Below are positions 52,090 to 63,861 of a stretch of 64,000 nucleotides of DNA, one piece after another. The notes under the pieces are model-generated. The model was not told the DNA's origin and searched no databases. It was given only the letters and a program-made list of their open reading frames with translations. The stretch is from Deltaproteobacteria bacterium (GTDB lineage Bacteria; Myxococcota_A; Polyangia; Polyangiales; Ga0077539). The number at the start of each line of letters is the position of its first letter. The first letter of the stretch is position 1. The position numbers and the translations under genes are program-made. Location of the stretch: assembly GCA_016704445.1 (NCBI GenBank), contig JADJAE010000150.1, forward strand, positions 1-64,000, given 5' to 3'.

Positions 52090-55000
52090 ATGAGCGCCGC
52101 CGCCCTGGTCGCCTACATCGCCCTGGTGCTGGTGCTCCTCGCGGCGCTGCCGACGGCGTGGGTGCTGCTGCGAGAGGGCTGGAGCAGGCTGGTCGCGAGG
52201 AGGGCGCTCGACCGGCTGGAGCTCGCCCGCAAGGTGCTCGAGCGCGGCGCCGGGGAGAACCCCGAGGAGGTCGCTCGACGGCTGAGGGAGGGCTTCGACG
52301 CGGGCACCGTCGAGCGGGTGATGCTCCTGCTGCTGCACGAGGCCGACGTCGCGAAGAAGCAGTGGGCGGTCTCGACCTTCGAGCGCCTCGGGCTGATGGA
52401 GCGCTACGTCTCCCGGGTGCGCGAGGCCTCGACCTGGAGCGAGCGCGCCCACGCGGCGGAGGTGCTCGGGCTCGTCGGGGTCGCCAGCGCCGTGCCCGCG
52501 CTCGTCGCCGCGCTGCGCGACCCCCACGAGGACGTCGACTCGGTGAAGGCCGCCGCCGCGACGGCGCTGGCGCGCATCCACGCCGAGGAGGCGATCCCGC
52601 TGCTGGTCGAGGAGCTGCGCGCCACCGACGCGGGCTCATCGCCCCGGGTGGCCGAGGCCCTCACCCGCTTCGGCGCCCTGGCGGTGGCGCCGCTCGTCGA
52701 GCTGCTGCGCGACGAGGAGCACCCGCAGGCCGCGGTGTGGGCGGCGAGGATCCTCGGCCGCATCGGCGACAAGGCCGCGACCGCCGCGCTGCTGGAGCGC
52801 CTCTTCGACCGGAGCGACACCGTGCGCATGGCGGCCACCGAGGCCCTCGGCTCCCTGGGCGACCGCCGCGCCACGCAGGCGCTCCTCCGCGCCGCGCTCA
52901 GCGACCCGATGCCCCAGGTGAGGGCCCACGCCGCCGGGGCCATCGGCCGCATGGGCGCCGAGGCCTCGATCGACGTGCTGGTCGCCGCGCTCGCCGACCC
53001 GGACTACGGCACCCGGGTGAGGGCGCTCGAGGCGCTGGAGATGATCCAGCCGACGGACACGGGGCCGCTCGAGCGCTCGCTGCGCGACGAGAACGCCGAC
53101 GTGCGCAAGCGGGCGGCCCTGGCGCTCGACCGCGTGGGCTACCTCTCCGCGCGCGTGGCGGAGCTCAGCTCGGAAGACCCGCCGGTCGCCCGTCGGGCCA
53201 GCACGGCGGTGCTCGAGCTCGGTCTGGCGGGGCTCGCGGACGCCATCGCGGCGCACCTGCACCACGCGGACTTCCGGGTGCGCGCGAGGGTGGCCCGCAT
53301 CTGCGGCGAGCTGGGCGTCCCCCGCCTCGCCGCCCTGCTCGCAGCCTCGGCCGAGGACCCCTCCTGGCCGGTGCGCGCCCGCGTCGCCGAGGCCCTCGGG
53401 GCGCTGCGCGCGGAGGAGGGCACCGCCGCCCTGGTGGCGCTGCTCGGAGACGCGGAGCCCGTGGTGAGAGACACCGCCGCCGAGGCGCTGGCGCAGCGCG
53501 AGACGAAGGGCATGGAGCGGTTCTTCCCCGAGCTCTCCCGCGCCTACCACCGCGGCTCGGTGGCGGCGCGGCTCGCGGTGCTCAAGCCCGTCGCGTCCTT
53601 CGAGGGCGCCGAGGCGCTGGGGCTGCTCCAGAAGGCCCTCTCCGACCCCAACTCCGCCGTGCGCCTGAGCGCGCTGGAGCTCATCGCGTCGCGCAACAGC
53701 GCGGTGGCCGTCGAGTCGCTGGTCGCCCGCCTCGAAGACCCGGAGCGATCGGTGCGCCTCGCGGCCATCGACACCCTCGGGCGCCGCGGCCGGCGCGGCC
53801 GCAAGGACTCCGTCGACGCGCTGCTCGGGGCCCTCTCCGGGGCGTCGCTCGAGGCCAAGGAGCGCATCACCGACGCGCTGGCCTTCGGCGGGGGCGACGG
53901 CAAGGACGACGGCAAGGGCGACGTGCTGCGCGAGCGCCTCGACGAGTTCGCCGCCTCGCCCGACATGGAGCTCCGCATCTGCCTCTGCTGGACCCTCGGG
54001 AAGCAGGGAGACCCGGCCGTGCTGCCCTACCTGCAGCGCGCGCTCCGAGACCCCGACGCCAGGCTCCGTTCGAGCGCCGCGGGGGCGATCGGGAAGATCC
54101 CCGGCGCGGCCTCGGTGCACGCGCTGCTGCTGGCGGTGAACGACCGCGACCCGCACACGAGGGCGGCGGCGGTGAACGGCCTCGGCAAGATCGGCCCGCA
54201 GGACGACCGGGTCTTCGAGGTGCTGGAGGGCCGCCTCGCCGACCCCGACGCGTTCGTGCGCAACCGCGCCGCCATCGCGCTGGGCCGGGTGGGCGGGCCG
54301 AGGGCGGAGCGCACCCTCGCGGAGTGCGCGTCCGGCGACCGGGTCGAGGCGGCGGCGCGCGTCGTCGCGGCGGCGCTCCTCGGCACCGAGAGCGCCCTCT
54401 CGTCGGTGACCGACCTGCTCTCCAACGAGTCCGAGGTGAAGGCCCTGGGGGAGTTTCTCCGGCGCGAGGACGTCGCCCTGCGCCGCGAGGTGCTCGCGAA
54501 GCTCTGCCTCGACGACCTGGGCGGCGCCGCGGAGGCGCCCGTCGACCAGGCCGCCGTGGTCGAGCGCTACCAGCGCATCCTTCGCACCGGACAGGGCCCG
54601 TCGAGCCGCCGCCTCGCCGTCGAGGTGCTCGCCAAGGTGCAGGGCGACCGCAGCGTCGAGGCCCTCGCCGACACCCTCGCCATCGACCCCGTGGAGGGGC
54701 TGCGGGTGCTCGCCGCGCACGCCCTGGCCGCTCGCCGCTCGCTCGAGTCAGCGCGCGAGGCGCTGGCCCGCGGCGTCGCCGACCCCTGCGCCGAGGTCGC
54801 CATCGTCGCGGCGAAGGCGCTGGGCGAGGCGGGCGACCGGCGCTTCTCCGACGCGCTCTTCCGCAGGCTGGCGCTCGGGCCCGCGGCGGTGCAGTCCGCG
54901 GTCGAGGAGGCGCTCGCCCGGCTGCACCGCGGGGCGACCGAGGCCTTCGTCCAGCGCATGGCCGGGCCCTCTCGCCCTGAGGCGACCGCCGCGTGCCTGA

Positions 55001-55761
55001 GGGTGCTGGAGCGCATCGCCGAGCCGTCGCTGGTGCCGCTCCTGAAGGGGCTGCTCTCCTCCAAGGAGCCCGCGGTGCGCGCTGGGGTGGTGCGGGTGCT
55101 GGTGCGCATCCAGACCCCGGAGGCGCTCACGCTGCTCGAAGAGGCCTCGATGGACCCCTCCGAGGCCGTGCGCGTCGAGGTGCTGCCGGCGGTGACCTCC
55201 GAGGGGGGCGCGGCGTCGGCGGTGATCGCGCGCTTCCGCCTCGACCCATCGCCCACGGTGCGACGTCACCTGGCCGAGCGCCTCGCGACGCTCCCGGCCG
55301 GGCAGGCGCGCGAGCTCTCGGACGCGCTGCTCGAAGACCCGGCGCTGGAGGTGCGCGCCGCGGCGATGGTCAGCCTGCTGGCGCGGGCCGAGCCCGAGGG
55401 GCTGAAGCGCTTCGTCGCGACCTGGGCCTCGATGCCCCCGGACGTGCAGCGCGCCGCCCGACGCGACCTCCGCGGCGCAGCCGCCGTCGAGCAGCTCGCC
55501 CCGCACCTGCTCTCCAGCCGCGAGGCGAGGACGCGAGAGCTTACCGTCGAGGCGCTCTCGGCCTACGCGGTGGGCGACCTCGACCGGATGCTGCTCCCCG
55601 CGCTCCGCGATCCGGCCTCGGAGGTGAGGACGGCGGCCGCGAGGGTCCTCTCGCTCTCCGAGAGCGCGGCGACGCGCGAGGCGGTGGGGGCCCTGGCGGA
55701 CGATCCCGACCCGACGGTGCGCGCGGCGGCGCAGGGCTCGCGGCTCAGGGTCGTTCGCTGA
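52090..55761 (+). CDS. Membrane-anchored HEAT-repeat protein
   Basis: The 1223-residue protein begins with one TM helix (ALVAYIALVLVLLAALPTAW), followed by cytoplasmic or periplasmic helical repeats through to its end. There are at least 25 HEAT/PBS-lyase-type units of about 31 residues, for example AVPALVAALRDPHEDVDSVK, TVRMAATEALGSLGDRRATQ, QVRAHAAGAIGRMGAEASID and VRTAAARVLSLSESAATREA. An Asp/Gly/Lys break (FGGGDGKDDGKGD) occurs near residue 608. HEAT arrays form curved scaffolds for protein binding; no enzymatic domain is visible. ATG 52090 is supported by the TM helix directly after it. The gene stands alone before uvrB, about 75 bases apart. Its 3.7 kb is frame-clean, unlike many neighbours. 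Confidence 0.85.
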   Translation: MSAAALVAYIALVLVLLAALPTAWVLLREGWSRLVARRALDRLELARKVLERGAGENPEEVARRLREGFDAGTVERVMLLLLHEADVAKKQWAVSTFERLGLMERYVSRVREASTWSERAHAAEVLGLVGVASAVPALVAALRDPHEDVDSVKAAAATALARIHAEEAIPLLVEELRATDAGSSPRVAEALTRFGALAVAPLVELLRDEEHPQAAVWAARILGRIGDKAATAALLERLFDRSDTVRMAATEALGSLGDRRATQALLRAALSDPMPQVRAHAAGAIGRMGAEASIDVLVAALADPDYGTRVRALEALEMIQPTDTGPLERSLRDENADVRKRAALALDRVGYLSARVAELSSEDPPVARRASTAVLELGLAGLADAIAAHLHHADFRVRARVARICGELGVPRLAALLAASAEDPSWPVRARVAEALGALRAEEGTAALVALLGDAEPVVRDTAAEALAQRETKGMERFFPELSRAYHRGSVAARLAVLKPVASFEGAEALGLLQKALSDPNSAVRLSALELIASRNSAVAVESLVARLEDPERSVRLAAIDTLGRRGRRGRKDSVDALLGALSGASLEAKERITDALAFGGGDGKDDGKGDVLRERLDEFAASPDMELRICLCWTLGKQGDPAVLPYLQRALRDPDARLRSSAAGAIGKIPGAASVHALLLAVNDRDPHTRAAAVNGLGKIGPQDDRVFEVLEGRLADPDAFVRNRAAIALGRVGGPRAERTLAECASGDRVEAAARVVAAALLGTESALSSVTDLLSNESEVKALGEFLRREDVALRREVLAKLCLDDLGGAAEAPVDQAAVVERYQRILRTGQGPSSRRLAVEVLAKVQGDRSVEALADTLAIDPVEGLRVLAAHALAARRSLESAREALARGVADPCAEVAIVAAKALGEAGDRRFSDALFRRLALGPAAVQSAVEEALARLHRGATEAFVQRMAGPSRPEATAACLRVLERIAEPSLVPLLKGLLSSKEPAVRAGVVRVLVRIQTPEALTLLEEASMDPSEAVRVEVLPAVTSEGGAASAVIARFRLDPSPTVRRHLAERLATLPAGQARELSDALLEDPALEVRAAAMVSLLARAEPEGLKRFVATWASMPPDVQRAARRDLRGAAAVEQLAPHLLSSREARTRELTVEALSAYAVGDLDRMLLPALRDPASEVRTAAARVLSLSESAATREAVGALADDPDPTVRAAAQGSRLRVVR

Positions 55762-55836
55762 GGTCGTCGAAACCTGACATCCACCTGTCACCCGATCGGC
55801 TTGACGCCTCGCTGCGATCGGCACACTCCCTCCCGA

Positions 55837-57957
<2,121 letters not shown>

Positions 57958-57966
57958 GGCCCACCA

Positions 57967-59604
57967 GTGGTGACCCACGTCCGCGCCGCCTGCGCGCTGT
58001 CGCTCTCGCTGCTCCTCGGCTGCGCCGCCACGCGCCCCGCGCTGCGCTCGCCCGCCGCGAGCACGGAGGCGCCCGCGGTGGCTCTCTCCTGGGGCGACAC
58101 CCGCGCGGAGCTCACGGCCTCCGACGCCTCGACCGATGAGGGGCGCCTCGCGCGCCGCTACGCCATCGAGCTCTCCGAGGGGGAGCGGGTGCGCCTCGTC
58201 ATGCGCTCGACGGCGCTCGACTCGCGCCTCGTGGTCGATGGTCCGGCCGGGCTGCACATCGACAACGACGACGCCTTCCCTGGCAGCAACGACTCGGCGG
58301 TGATGTTCGTCGCGCCAGCAACGGGGCGCTACTCGCTGCGGGCGACGACCGCGGGCAGGGCGCAGCCGGGGGCCTTCACGCTGCGCGCCGAGCGGCTCAC
58401 GGCGAGCGAGGGGGCGTCGCTGGCACTCGGGGCGACGGCGGAGTCCGCGCTCGACGCGACGCCGGGGGAGGGGATGCCGGGGCGGTGGTTTCACTTCGAG
58501 GCGAGGGCGGGGGCGAGGGTGCGGCTGCGGGTGACCTCCGCGGCCTTCGACACGGTGGCCACGGTGCTCGGCCCTCGCGGCCAGAGCTGGGTGAACGACG
58601 ACGCCAACGACCTCGGCCCCGACCGCAGCGAGCGGCCGCTCGACAGCACGCTGGAGGTGGTGATCCCCGAGAGCGGAACCTACCACCTGGTGGTGACCTC
58701 CTACGGGACGCGCGGCGCGGGAGTCTTCCGCGTGGCGTCGAGCGAGCGCCCTCCGGTGGTGCTGCGCGCGGGGGAGGAGGCCCCGAGCGTGGGCTACGCA
58801 GGAGCCGACGGGCGGGGCAGGGTGCTGGGGCTCTACGCGGGCATCACGGCGTACACCGGGCACTCGACGCTGTACGGCTGCGCGGACGACGCGAGGTTTC
58901 TCGGCGAGGCCATGAGGGCGGCGCACCTGCAGGGGGCGGGCGACCAGACGGTGCTGGTCGACGGCGCGGCGACGAGGGCGGCCTTCGCGGCGGGCCTCGC
59001 GGGCCTCGCGGCGAGGGCGAGGCCCGAGGACGTGGTGGTGGTGTTCTTCTCGGGCCACGGCAACGTGCGACCCGCGGCGGCGGGCGACCGCACCGAGCTC
59101 GACGGCATCGACGAGACCATCGAGCTGGCGGACGGGGCGCTCACGGACACGGAGGTCGCCGCGGCGCTCTCGGGGGTGCGGGCGGGGACGGTGATCCTGG
59201 CGCTGGACTCCTGCCACGCGGGCGGCTTCGCGGACGACTGGGTCACCGGCCCGGGGCGCATCGGGCTCTTCTCCTCGGACGCCGACGTGCTCTCCGACAC
59301 GGCGGAGCCTCGGCGCGCGGGCGGTTACCTGTCCTGGTATCTCCGGCGCGCGGTGCTGGGCGAGGCCGACGCGCGGCCGCGGGACGGCGTGCTCCAGGCG
59401 GGCGAGCTCACCGACTACCTCTACGCGGGCTTCGTCGCCGACCACGCGAGGATGAACCCGCCCGGCAGCAACGACCCGTACCAGCGGCTGGAGACGGCGC
59501 GGGGGAGCGTCCCGTGGACGCAGGCGCTGTGGATGTACCCGCGCCGCCCCGACGGGGCGCTCTCGCCCGTGCCGGAGGTGGCGCTCACCTCGCCGGCGCC
59601 GTGA
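57967..59604 (+). CDS. Lipoprotein with two PPC domains and a caspase-like peptidase
   Basis: This is a 545-residue caspase-fold (C14) lipoprotein. After the signal (AACALSLSLLLGCAAT, lipobox LLGC) come two pre-peptidase PPC domains: ALSWGDTRAELTASDASTDE to YSLRATTAGRAQPGAFTLRA, and SALDATPGEGMPGRWFHFEA to TYHLVVTSYGTRGAGVFRVA. Then comes the caspase domain with VLGLYAGITAYTGHS, the catalytic His in VVVFFSGHGNVRP and the Cys in VILALDSCHAGGFADD. Both catalytic residues are intact. It starts 10 bases after uvrB and may be cotranscribed with it. The other caspase gene in the window is secreted and carries one PPC domain; the shared build suggests a family of extracytoplasmic self-processing proteases. 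Confidence 0.87.
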   Translation: MVTHVRAACALSLSLLLGCAATRPALRSPAASTEAPAVALSWGDTRAELTASDASTDEGRLARRYAIELSEGERVRLVMRSTALDSRLVVDGPAGLHIDNDDAFPGSNDSAVMFVAPATGRYSLRATTAGRAQPGAFTLRAERLTASEGASLALGATAESALDATPGEGMPGRWFHFEARAGARVRLRVTSAAFDTVATVLGPRGQSWVNDDANDLGPDRSERPLDSTLEVVIPESGTYHLVVTSYGTRGAGVFRVASSERPPVVLRAGEEAPSVGYAGADGRGRVLGLYAGITAYTGHSTLYGCADDARFLGEAMRAAHLQGAGDQTVLVDGAATRAAFAAGLAGLAARARPEDVVVVFFSGHGNVRPAAAGDRTELDGIDETIELADGALTDTEVAAALSGVRAGTVILALDSCHAGGFADDWVTGPGRIGLFSSDADVLSDTAEPRRAGGYLSWYLRRAVLGEADARPRDGVLQAGELTDYLYAGFVADHARMNPPGSNDPYQRLETARGSVPWTQALWMYPRRPDGALSPVPEVALTSPAP

Positions 59605-59610
59605 GCCCGG

Positions 59611-60141
59611 TCAGAACGCCCAGCCCACGGCGAAGCGCAGCGCGGGCAGGAAGGCGACCTCGGCGTCGACGCCCGAGCGCCGGGTGAAGCGGGAGACCTG
59701 CGCCCCGAGGCCGAAGGAGGCCACGAAGTGCCCGGCGAGGATGGCGGTGTACCCGAGCAGGAACATCCCGCGGACGCCGAAGCCCTGCACGCGGTCCTGC
59801 GAGGCGAAGGCCGAGGTCGCCACGCCGACGCCGAGGTCGACGAAGAAGCCCGCGGGCGCGTCGTTGAAGGGGAAGGCCCGCGCCCCGAGGTCGAGCGAGG
59901 CGCCGTAGACCCCGACCGAGAGCGAGCCGTCGAGGCGCTGCGTCCGCGAGAAGATCGCCCCTGGCGCGGCGTACACCGAGAGCCTCCGGCCGAGCGCGCG
60001 CTCGTACTCCAGGTCGAAGTAGCCCGTCACCCCCGAGAGGGGCTGGAGGGTGATCACGTTGCGCGGGCGCTCGGGGCGCTGCGCCGACGCCGCCGCGGGC
60101 GCGAGCAGGAGCGCCGCGGTAAGCCCGAGCGCGCGCCTCAC
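59611..60141 (-). CDS. Small outer-membrane beta-barrel protein
   Basis: The 176-residue product has a signal peptide (GLTAALLLAPAAASAQ) and then alternating hydrophobic/aromatic strands such as ITLQPLSGVTGYFDLEYERA, GVYGASLDLGARAFPFND, GVRGMFLLGYTAILAGHF and FLPALRFAVGWAF. The terminal Phe matches the usual outer-membrane signal. It is likely an eight-stranded barrel. The start is GTG at 60141, overlapping the stop of the upstream ferritin-like gene by four bases (GTGA), so translation is coupled. Its function is unknown; ligand transport or adhesion is typical for the class. Confidence 0.75.
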   Translation of the reverse strand: MRRALGLTAALLLAPAAASAQRPERPRNVITLQPLSGVTGYFDLEYERALGRRLSVYAAPGAIFSRTQRLDGSLSVGVYGASLDLGARAFPFNDAPAGFFVDLGVGVATSAFASQDRVQGFGVRGMFLLGYTAILAGHFVASFGLGAQVSRFTRRSGVDAEVAFLPALRFAVGWAF

Positions 60142-61085
60142 GAGGCCGCCTGCCACACCGCCGCCTCGCAGCGGTCGAGCAGCCGCAGCGCCTGCTGGTG
60201 CGAGGGGAAGCCCGCGCGCTCCACCACCGCGGCGTCGGCCGGGCCGAGCGCAGCCCGCAGCTCGGCGACGGCCACCCGCTTCGCCCTGGCGACCTCCGCG
60301 CGCCCGTCTGGGGTGAGACCCGCGTGGGCCCAGGCGTCGATCTGCCAGCCCAGCGCCGCGTGGCGCAGCTCGTCGCGCGCGATGTCCCGCATCGTCGCCC
60401 GCACGGTCGGGTCGGCCGCGCGCTCGGCCTGCCACAGGGCCACCAGCGCGCCGAAGGTCTCGCGCACGCAGCCCTCGACCGCGTTGTCGCGCGCCAGCTC
60501 GACGAGCGTCGGCGTCGCCCGCGCGGGCGCCGTCACCGTGGGCACCGCCGCGCCGTGGGCCACGGCGAGCGCGCCCATCGCAAGGGTGTGACGGCGCTCG
60601 TCGTCGGCGGCGCGGCGCGCGGCCCGCTGGAGGCGCACAGGGGCGCCGTGGGCCGAGAGCGCGTCGGCCAGCGCCTCGAAGGCCGGGATGGACTCCGCCT
60701 CGAGCGCGGCCATCGCCCCGAAGAGGGCGCCCAGCGGGTCGTCGCAGCCGAGGTCGCCGTCGACCGTGGCGCCCGCGTAGCGTCGACCGCAGTCGGACGC
60801 GGGGATGGGGCGCTGCGGGCACTCGCTCTGCTCGAAGACGCAGGCCGCGACGCGGCTCCCCGCCGGGCCGCTGAGGGTGCAGCTCACCAGCCGGGAGCCG
60901 GCCGAGCAGTTGGGGAAGACGAGGCAGATCGTCGCGCAGGTGGCGTCCGCCGCCCAGGGGGTGCCGCCCTGGTCTTCGCGCACCTCCCGGCTGCTCTCTC
61001 GCACCTCGCAGCAGCCCGCGGCCTGCGCCGCCAGCGCGAGCGCGAGCGCCCGGAGAAGCCTCGCTCGTAGCTGTGAAGGTGTCAT
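60138..61085 (-). CDS. Secreted ferritin-like di-iron protein
   Basis: The 315-residue product has a signal peptide (LLRALALALAAQAAGCC, possible lipobox), a Cys-rich spacer (ATCATICLVFPNCSAGSRLV and following), and a four-helix ferritin-like domain. Its di-iron ligands are placed as expected: Glu in MAALEAESIPAFEALADAL, E..H in AADDERRHTLAM, Glu in EGCVRETFGALVALWQ, and E..H in IARDELRHAALGWQ. Extracytoplasmic ferritin-like proteins may oxidise or store iron, or scavenge peroxide. ATG 61085 is the last start before the hydrophobic segment. The gene overlaps the beta-barrel gene and is divergent from the spermidine-synthase-like gene. Confidence 0.8.
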   Translation of the reverse strand: MTPSQLRARLLRALALALAAQAAGCCEVRESSREVREDQGGTPWAADATCATICLVFPNCSAGSRLVSCTLSGPAGSRVAACVFEQSECPQRPIPASDCGRRYAGATVDGDLGCDDPLGALFGAMAALEAESIPAFEALADALSAHGAPVRLQRAARRAADDERRHTLAMGALAVAHGAAVPTVTAPARATPTLVELARDNAVEGCVRETFGALVALWQAERAADPTVRATMRDIARDELRHAALGWQIDAWAHAGLTPDGRAEVARAKRVAVAELRAALGPADAAVVERAGFPSHQQALRLLDRCEAAVWQAAS

Positions 61086-61133
61086 CGCCCTCCCTCGGGC
61101 ACCGGCGGTTGCGCTATGAGGGGTGCACTTCCC

Positions 61134-61812
61134 ATGAGCCTCCCGTGGACCATCGTCGACACCGCCGTCACCCCCGATGGCAAGCTTGTACTGCAACGCC
61201 GCGGCGAGCGTGACTACCTCATCACCATCGACGGCCGCGTGCTGATGAACAGCATGACCCACCGCTCCGAGGCGGCCCTCGGCGCGCTCGCCTGCCGCGG
61301 CCTCGCAGCCCTCGACGGCCCTCGCGTGCTGGTCGGCGGCCTCGGCATGGCCTTCACCCTGCGCGCGGTGCTCGACGCGCTCCCGGCCCTCCGCCCGCGT
61401 CACCGTCGCCGAGCTCAACCCGGTGATCGTGGGCTGGTGCCGCGGCCCCATCGCCGACCTCACCGCGAGGGCCGTGGACGACCCCCGGGTCACCGTCGCC
61501 ATCATCGACTTCTCCGACGCCCTGCGCGCCGCCGCGGGCTCGGCCCACCGCCTCGACGCCATCGTCATCGACCTCTACGTCGGGCCCGACAACGACACCC
61601 GCGCGGCCGATCCCCTCTACGGGACGCGCGCCTGCGAGCAGGCCTTCACGTCGCTGCGCCCGGGCGGGGTGTTCGCCATCTGGGCCGAGGCCTACCACGA
61701 GAGCTACGCGAAGCGCCTCGCCGCCGCGGGCTTCTCCGTGACGTACGAGCGCCCCGCGAAGGGCAACCGCCGCTTCGTGGTGTACCTCGCGACGAAGCCC
61801 TCGCGGGGGTGA
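61134..61812 (+). CDS. Spermidine-synthase-like methyltransferase-fold protein (one frameshift)
   Basis: The first part (61134 to about 61390) reads LPWTIVDTAVTPDGKLVLQR, RDYLITIDGRVLMNSMTHRS and VLVGGLGMAFTLRAVLDALP, the last being motif I of the spermidine-synthase/Rossmann methyltransferase fold. The second part, in another frame, continues VTVAELNPVIVGWCRGPIAD with the acidic ribose-binding Glu, AIVIDLYVGPDND and a normal end (RPGGVFAIWAEAYHESY). A one-base change near 61395 (CCGCCCGCGT) restores the frame. The GP and D-rich loop (IDLYVGPDN) differs from canonical SpeE, so the substrate is uncertain. No SAM decarboxylase is nearby. The -10-like TATGAG near 61112 could serve both this gene and the divergent one. 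Confidence 0.7.
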
Positions 61813-61835
61813 TGTTCGGGGGGGGTGTCGGGCGA

Positions 61836-63626
61836 CTACGGAGTGGAGAACGAGACGGCGACCGAGAAGGGACCCGACTCGCCGCTGCTGGCGCCGTCGA
61901 CGTAGAGCGCGCGCAGGCCCGAGCCCGCGCTCATGCGGTCTGCGCGGAGGATCGACTGGAGCCCGCAGGCGTTGTCGTTGCAGAACGACGTCAGCGAGTT
62001 GCCCTGGCGGGCGTGGAGCACGGTGTTCCAGGTGGCGCGGGTCACCGTCGAGGAGTTGCAGGTCGAGGCCACCATCACGCCGCCGCGGTAGTCGGGGCAG
62101 GTGGTGAAGTAGAACGTCGCGTCCCCGGCGCTGGCGCCGCCGCAGGTGCCCGAGGTGCCGTTCGACGCTCCAGCCGTGGTGCCCATGACGGTGCGCGACC
62201 CGGTGGAGCGCATCGACGCGGCCGCGGTCGAGGTGGGGAGAAACTGCGCGTGGACGTTGTAGCGCCCGGTGCCGCCGCTGCCGCCTACGCCGAGGAAGTA
62301 GATCCCGGCGTCGAGGCGCAGCGCGATCTGGCCCTGCCCCTGGCTGCACGCCCCGCCGTTGCACGCGATGATGTTCGCGGGGCTGCTGCACGAGTCGCGC
62401 ATCAGGAAGAGGTAGGCCGGGAAGTCCGAGGTGAACGCGTCGGCGTAGAAGAGCATCGGCACGTCGAGGTGGAGGCTGTAGAACACGTCGGGCGAGGTCG
62501 CCCGCCTGGTTCCGCAGGGCGGGGTGACCGAGTGGCCGCCTCCGGTGACGAAGCCGGAGAGGGTCTGCTGTCGGCCCATCAACGGCCAGATCGGCCTCGC
62601 GGTCATGCAGGTGTCGTTGACGGGCGCGCCGGCGCCGCAGAGCCGCGGGCTGCGCGACGGATCGGTGCAGAGCGCGTCGAGCACCGGGCGCGTGTAGAGG
62701 GACACCGCGGTGCCGCACTGCGGGGTCGAGCACACCGTGGCGCGGTTGCAGGTGCCGCCGTCGGGCAGCGCGACGGGGTAGTAGTCGATGGTCTCCTCGG
62801 TGAGCCCGGGTAGCAGCACGCCGCCGATGAGGATGCCTGCGAGGGTGTAGCCGTCGCTCTCGTAGACCCCGGAGCCCGAGTTGCCGACGAAGGAGTCGAG
62901 CGACGAGACGAAGTAGTTCGAGAGGACCGAGCGGTGGGTGACGTTGCCCTCCATGTCGATCTTCGCGGGGATGCCGTAGGGGAAGCCGACGATCTTGACG
63001 TGCTGCCCGCTGTCGAGCAGATCCGCGACGCGCCGCACCGGAGCGGGCTGGAAGATCGGCGTCGCGCTGTTGCGCAGCCGGACGATGGCGAAGTCGGGCT
63101 GGCCGAGGTTCACGTCGCCCTGCTGATGGACGACGACCTCCTCGCATTGGAAGACGTTGGAGGGAGAGAACGGGTGACGCACGCCAGGCGCGATGTAGTG
63201 GTCATTGAAGACGAAGCGGGTGTTGGCGCAGGTGTGGTCTTCGTTGATGCAGTGGCCTGCGGTGAGCACCAGGTCATCGTCGATGAGCGTGCCCGAGCAG
63301 AACGCGTGGCGGCGCTGCTCTGCGTAGCGCTCGCCAGGACAGAGGTTGAGCGACTCGCCCAGCGTGGGGCCGTCGAGCATGGTCGTCACCCCGTTCACGG
63401 TGACGAAGAACGACTCGTCCACCAGCGACACCGTGGCCTGCTCGGCGTAGCTGCGCATCCAGGCGTTCTCGTGCTCGAACACCTCCTTGCGGTCGTCGCT
63501 CTCGGAGATGAGCGTCTGCCCGCTCTGCGGCTCGGAGGGGTTGTCCACGGCGCACGCGCCCAGCGCGAAGGCCAGCAACGTCGCCCAGCGACCCCCACAG
63601 CAGCTCATGGAATGTACCTGCTTCAT
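61836..63626 (-). CDS. Secreted trypsin-like serine protease
   Basis: The 596-residue protein has a good Shine-Dalgarno sequence (AAGGAG) and a signal peptide (WATLLAFALGACAVDN, lipobox LGAC). A chymotrypsin-fold domain follows with the catalytic triad: His in DLVLTAGHCINED, Asp in QPDFAIVRLRNS and Ser in DSFVGNSGSGVY (GNSGSG instead of the usual GDSGGP). After it (about residues 330-596) comes a beta-sandwich region rich in cysteines (TSGTCGGASAGDATFYFTTC, CNSSTVTRATWNTVLH) that resembles PPC-type or carbohydrate-binding modules. The GNSGSG signature is that of glutamyl-endopeptidase-like S1B proteases. It is probably an extracellular or surface protease; its prey or target is unknown. Confidence 0.87.
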   Translation of the reverse strand: MKQVHSMSCCGGRWATLLAFALGACAVDNPSEPQSGQTLISESDDRKEVFEHENAWMRSYAEQATVSLVDESFFVTVNGVTTMLDGPTLGESLNLCPGERYAEQRRHAFCSGTLIDDDLVLTAGHCINEDHTCANTRFVFNDHYIAPGVRHPFSPSNVFQCEEVVVHQQGDVNLGQPDFAIVRLRNSATPIFQPAPVRRVADLLDSGQHVKIVGFPYGIPAKIDMEGNVTHRSVLSNYFVSSLDSFVGNSGSGVYESDGYTLAGILIGGVLLPGLTEETIDYYPVALPDGGTCNRATVCSTPQCGTAVSLYTRPVLDALCTDPSRSPRLCGAGAPVNDTCMTARPIWPLMGRQQTLSGFVTGGGHSVTPPCGTRRATSPDVFYSLHLDVPMLFYADAFTSDFPAYLFLMRDSCSSPANIIACNGGACSQGQGQIALRLDAGIYFLGVGGSGGTGRYNVHAQFLPTSTAAASMRSTGSRTVMGTTAGASNGTSGTCGGASAGDATFYFTTCPDYRGGVMVASTCNSSTVTRATWNTVLHARQGNSLTSFCNDNACGLQSILRADRMSAGSGLRALYVDGASSGESGPFSVAVSFSTP

Positions 63627-63861
63627 GGCACCGTCTCCTTGGTAGTGCCTGCGAGCGCGCAGGAGGGCCTATCGCGCGATACAACTGTCGCGCTCCTCCC
63701 TCACTGGAGGCCTCGAGGCAGGGACCATGGCTGCAGTCAGCGTGCCTCACTGCAAGGCGGCGGAAACACGCGGGGCGCGACGAGGCGACGAGGGCACGGA
63801 GTGCGCGGGGCACGCACCAACGCACCTCATGCGCTGGCGCTCAGGAGCTAAAATCTCCGCG

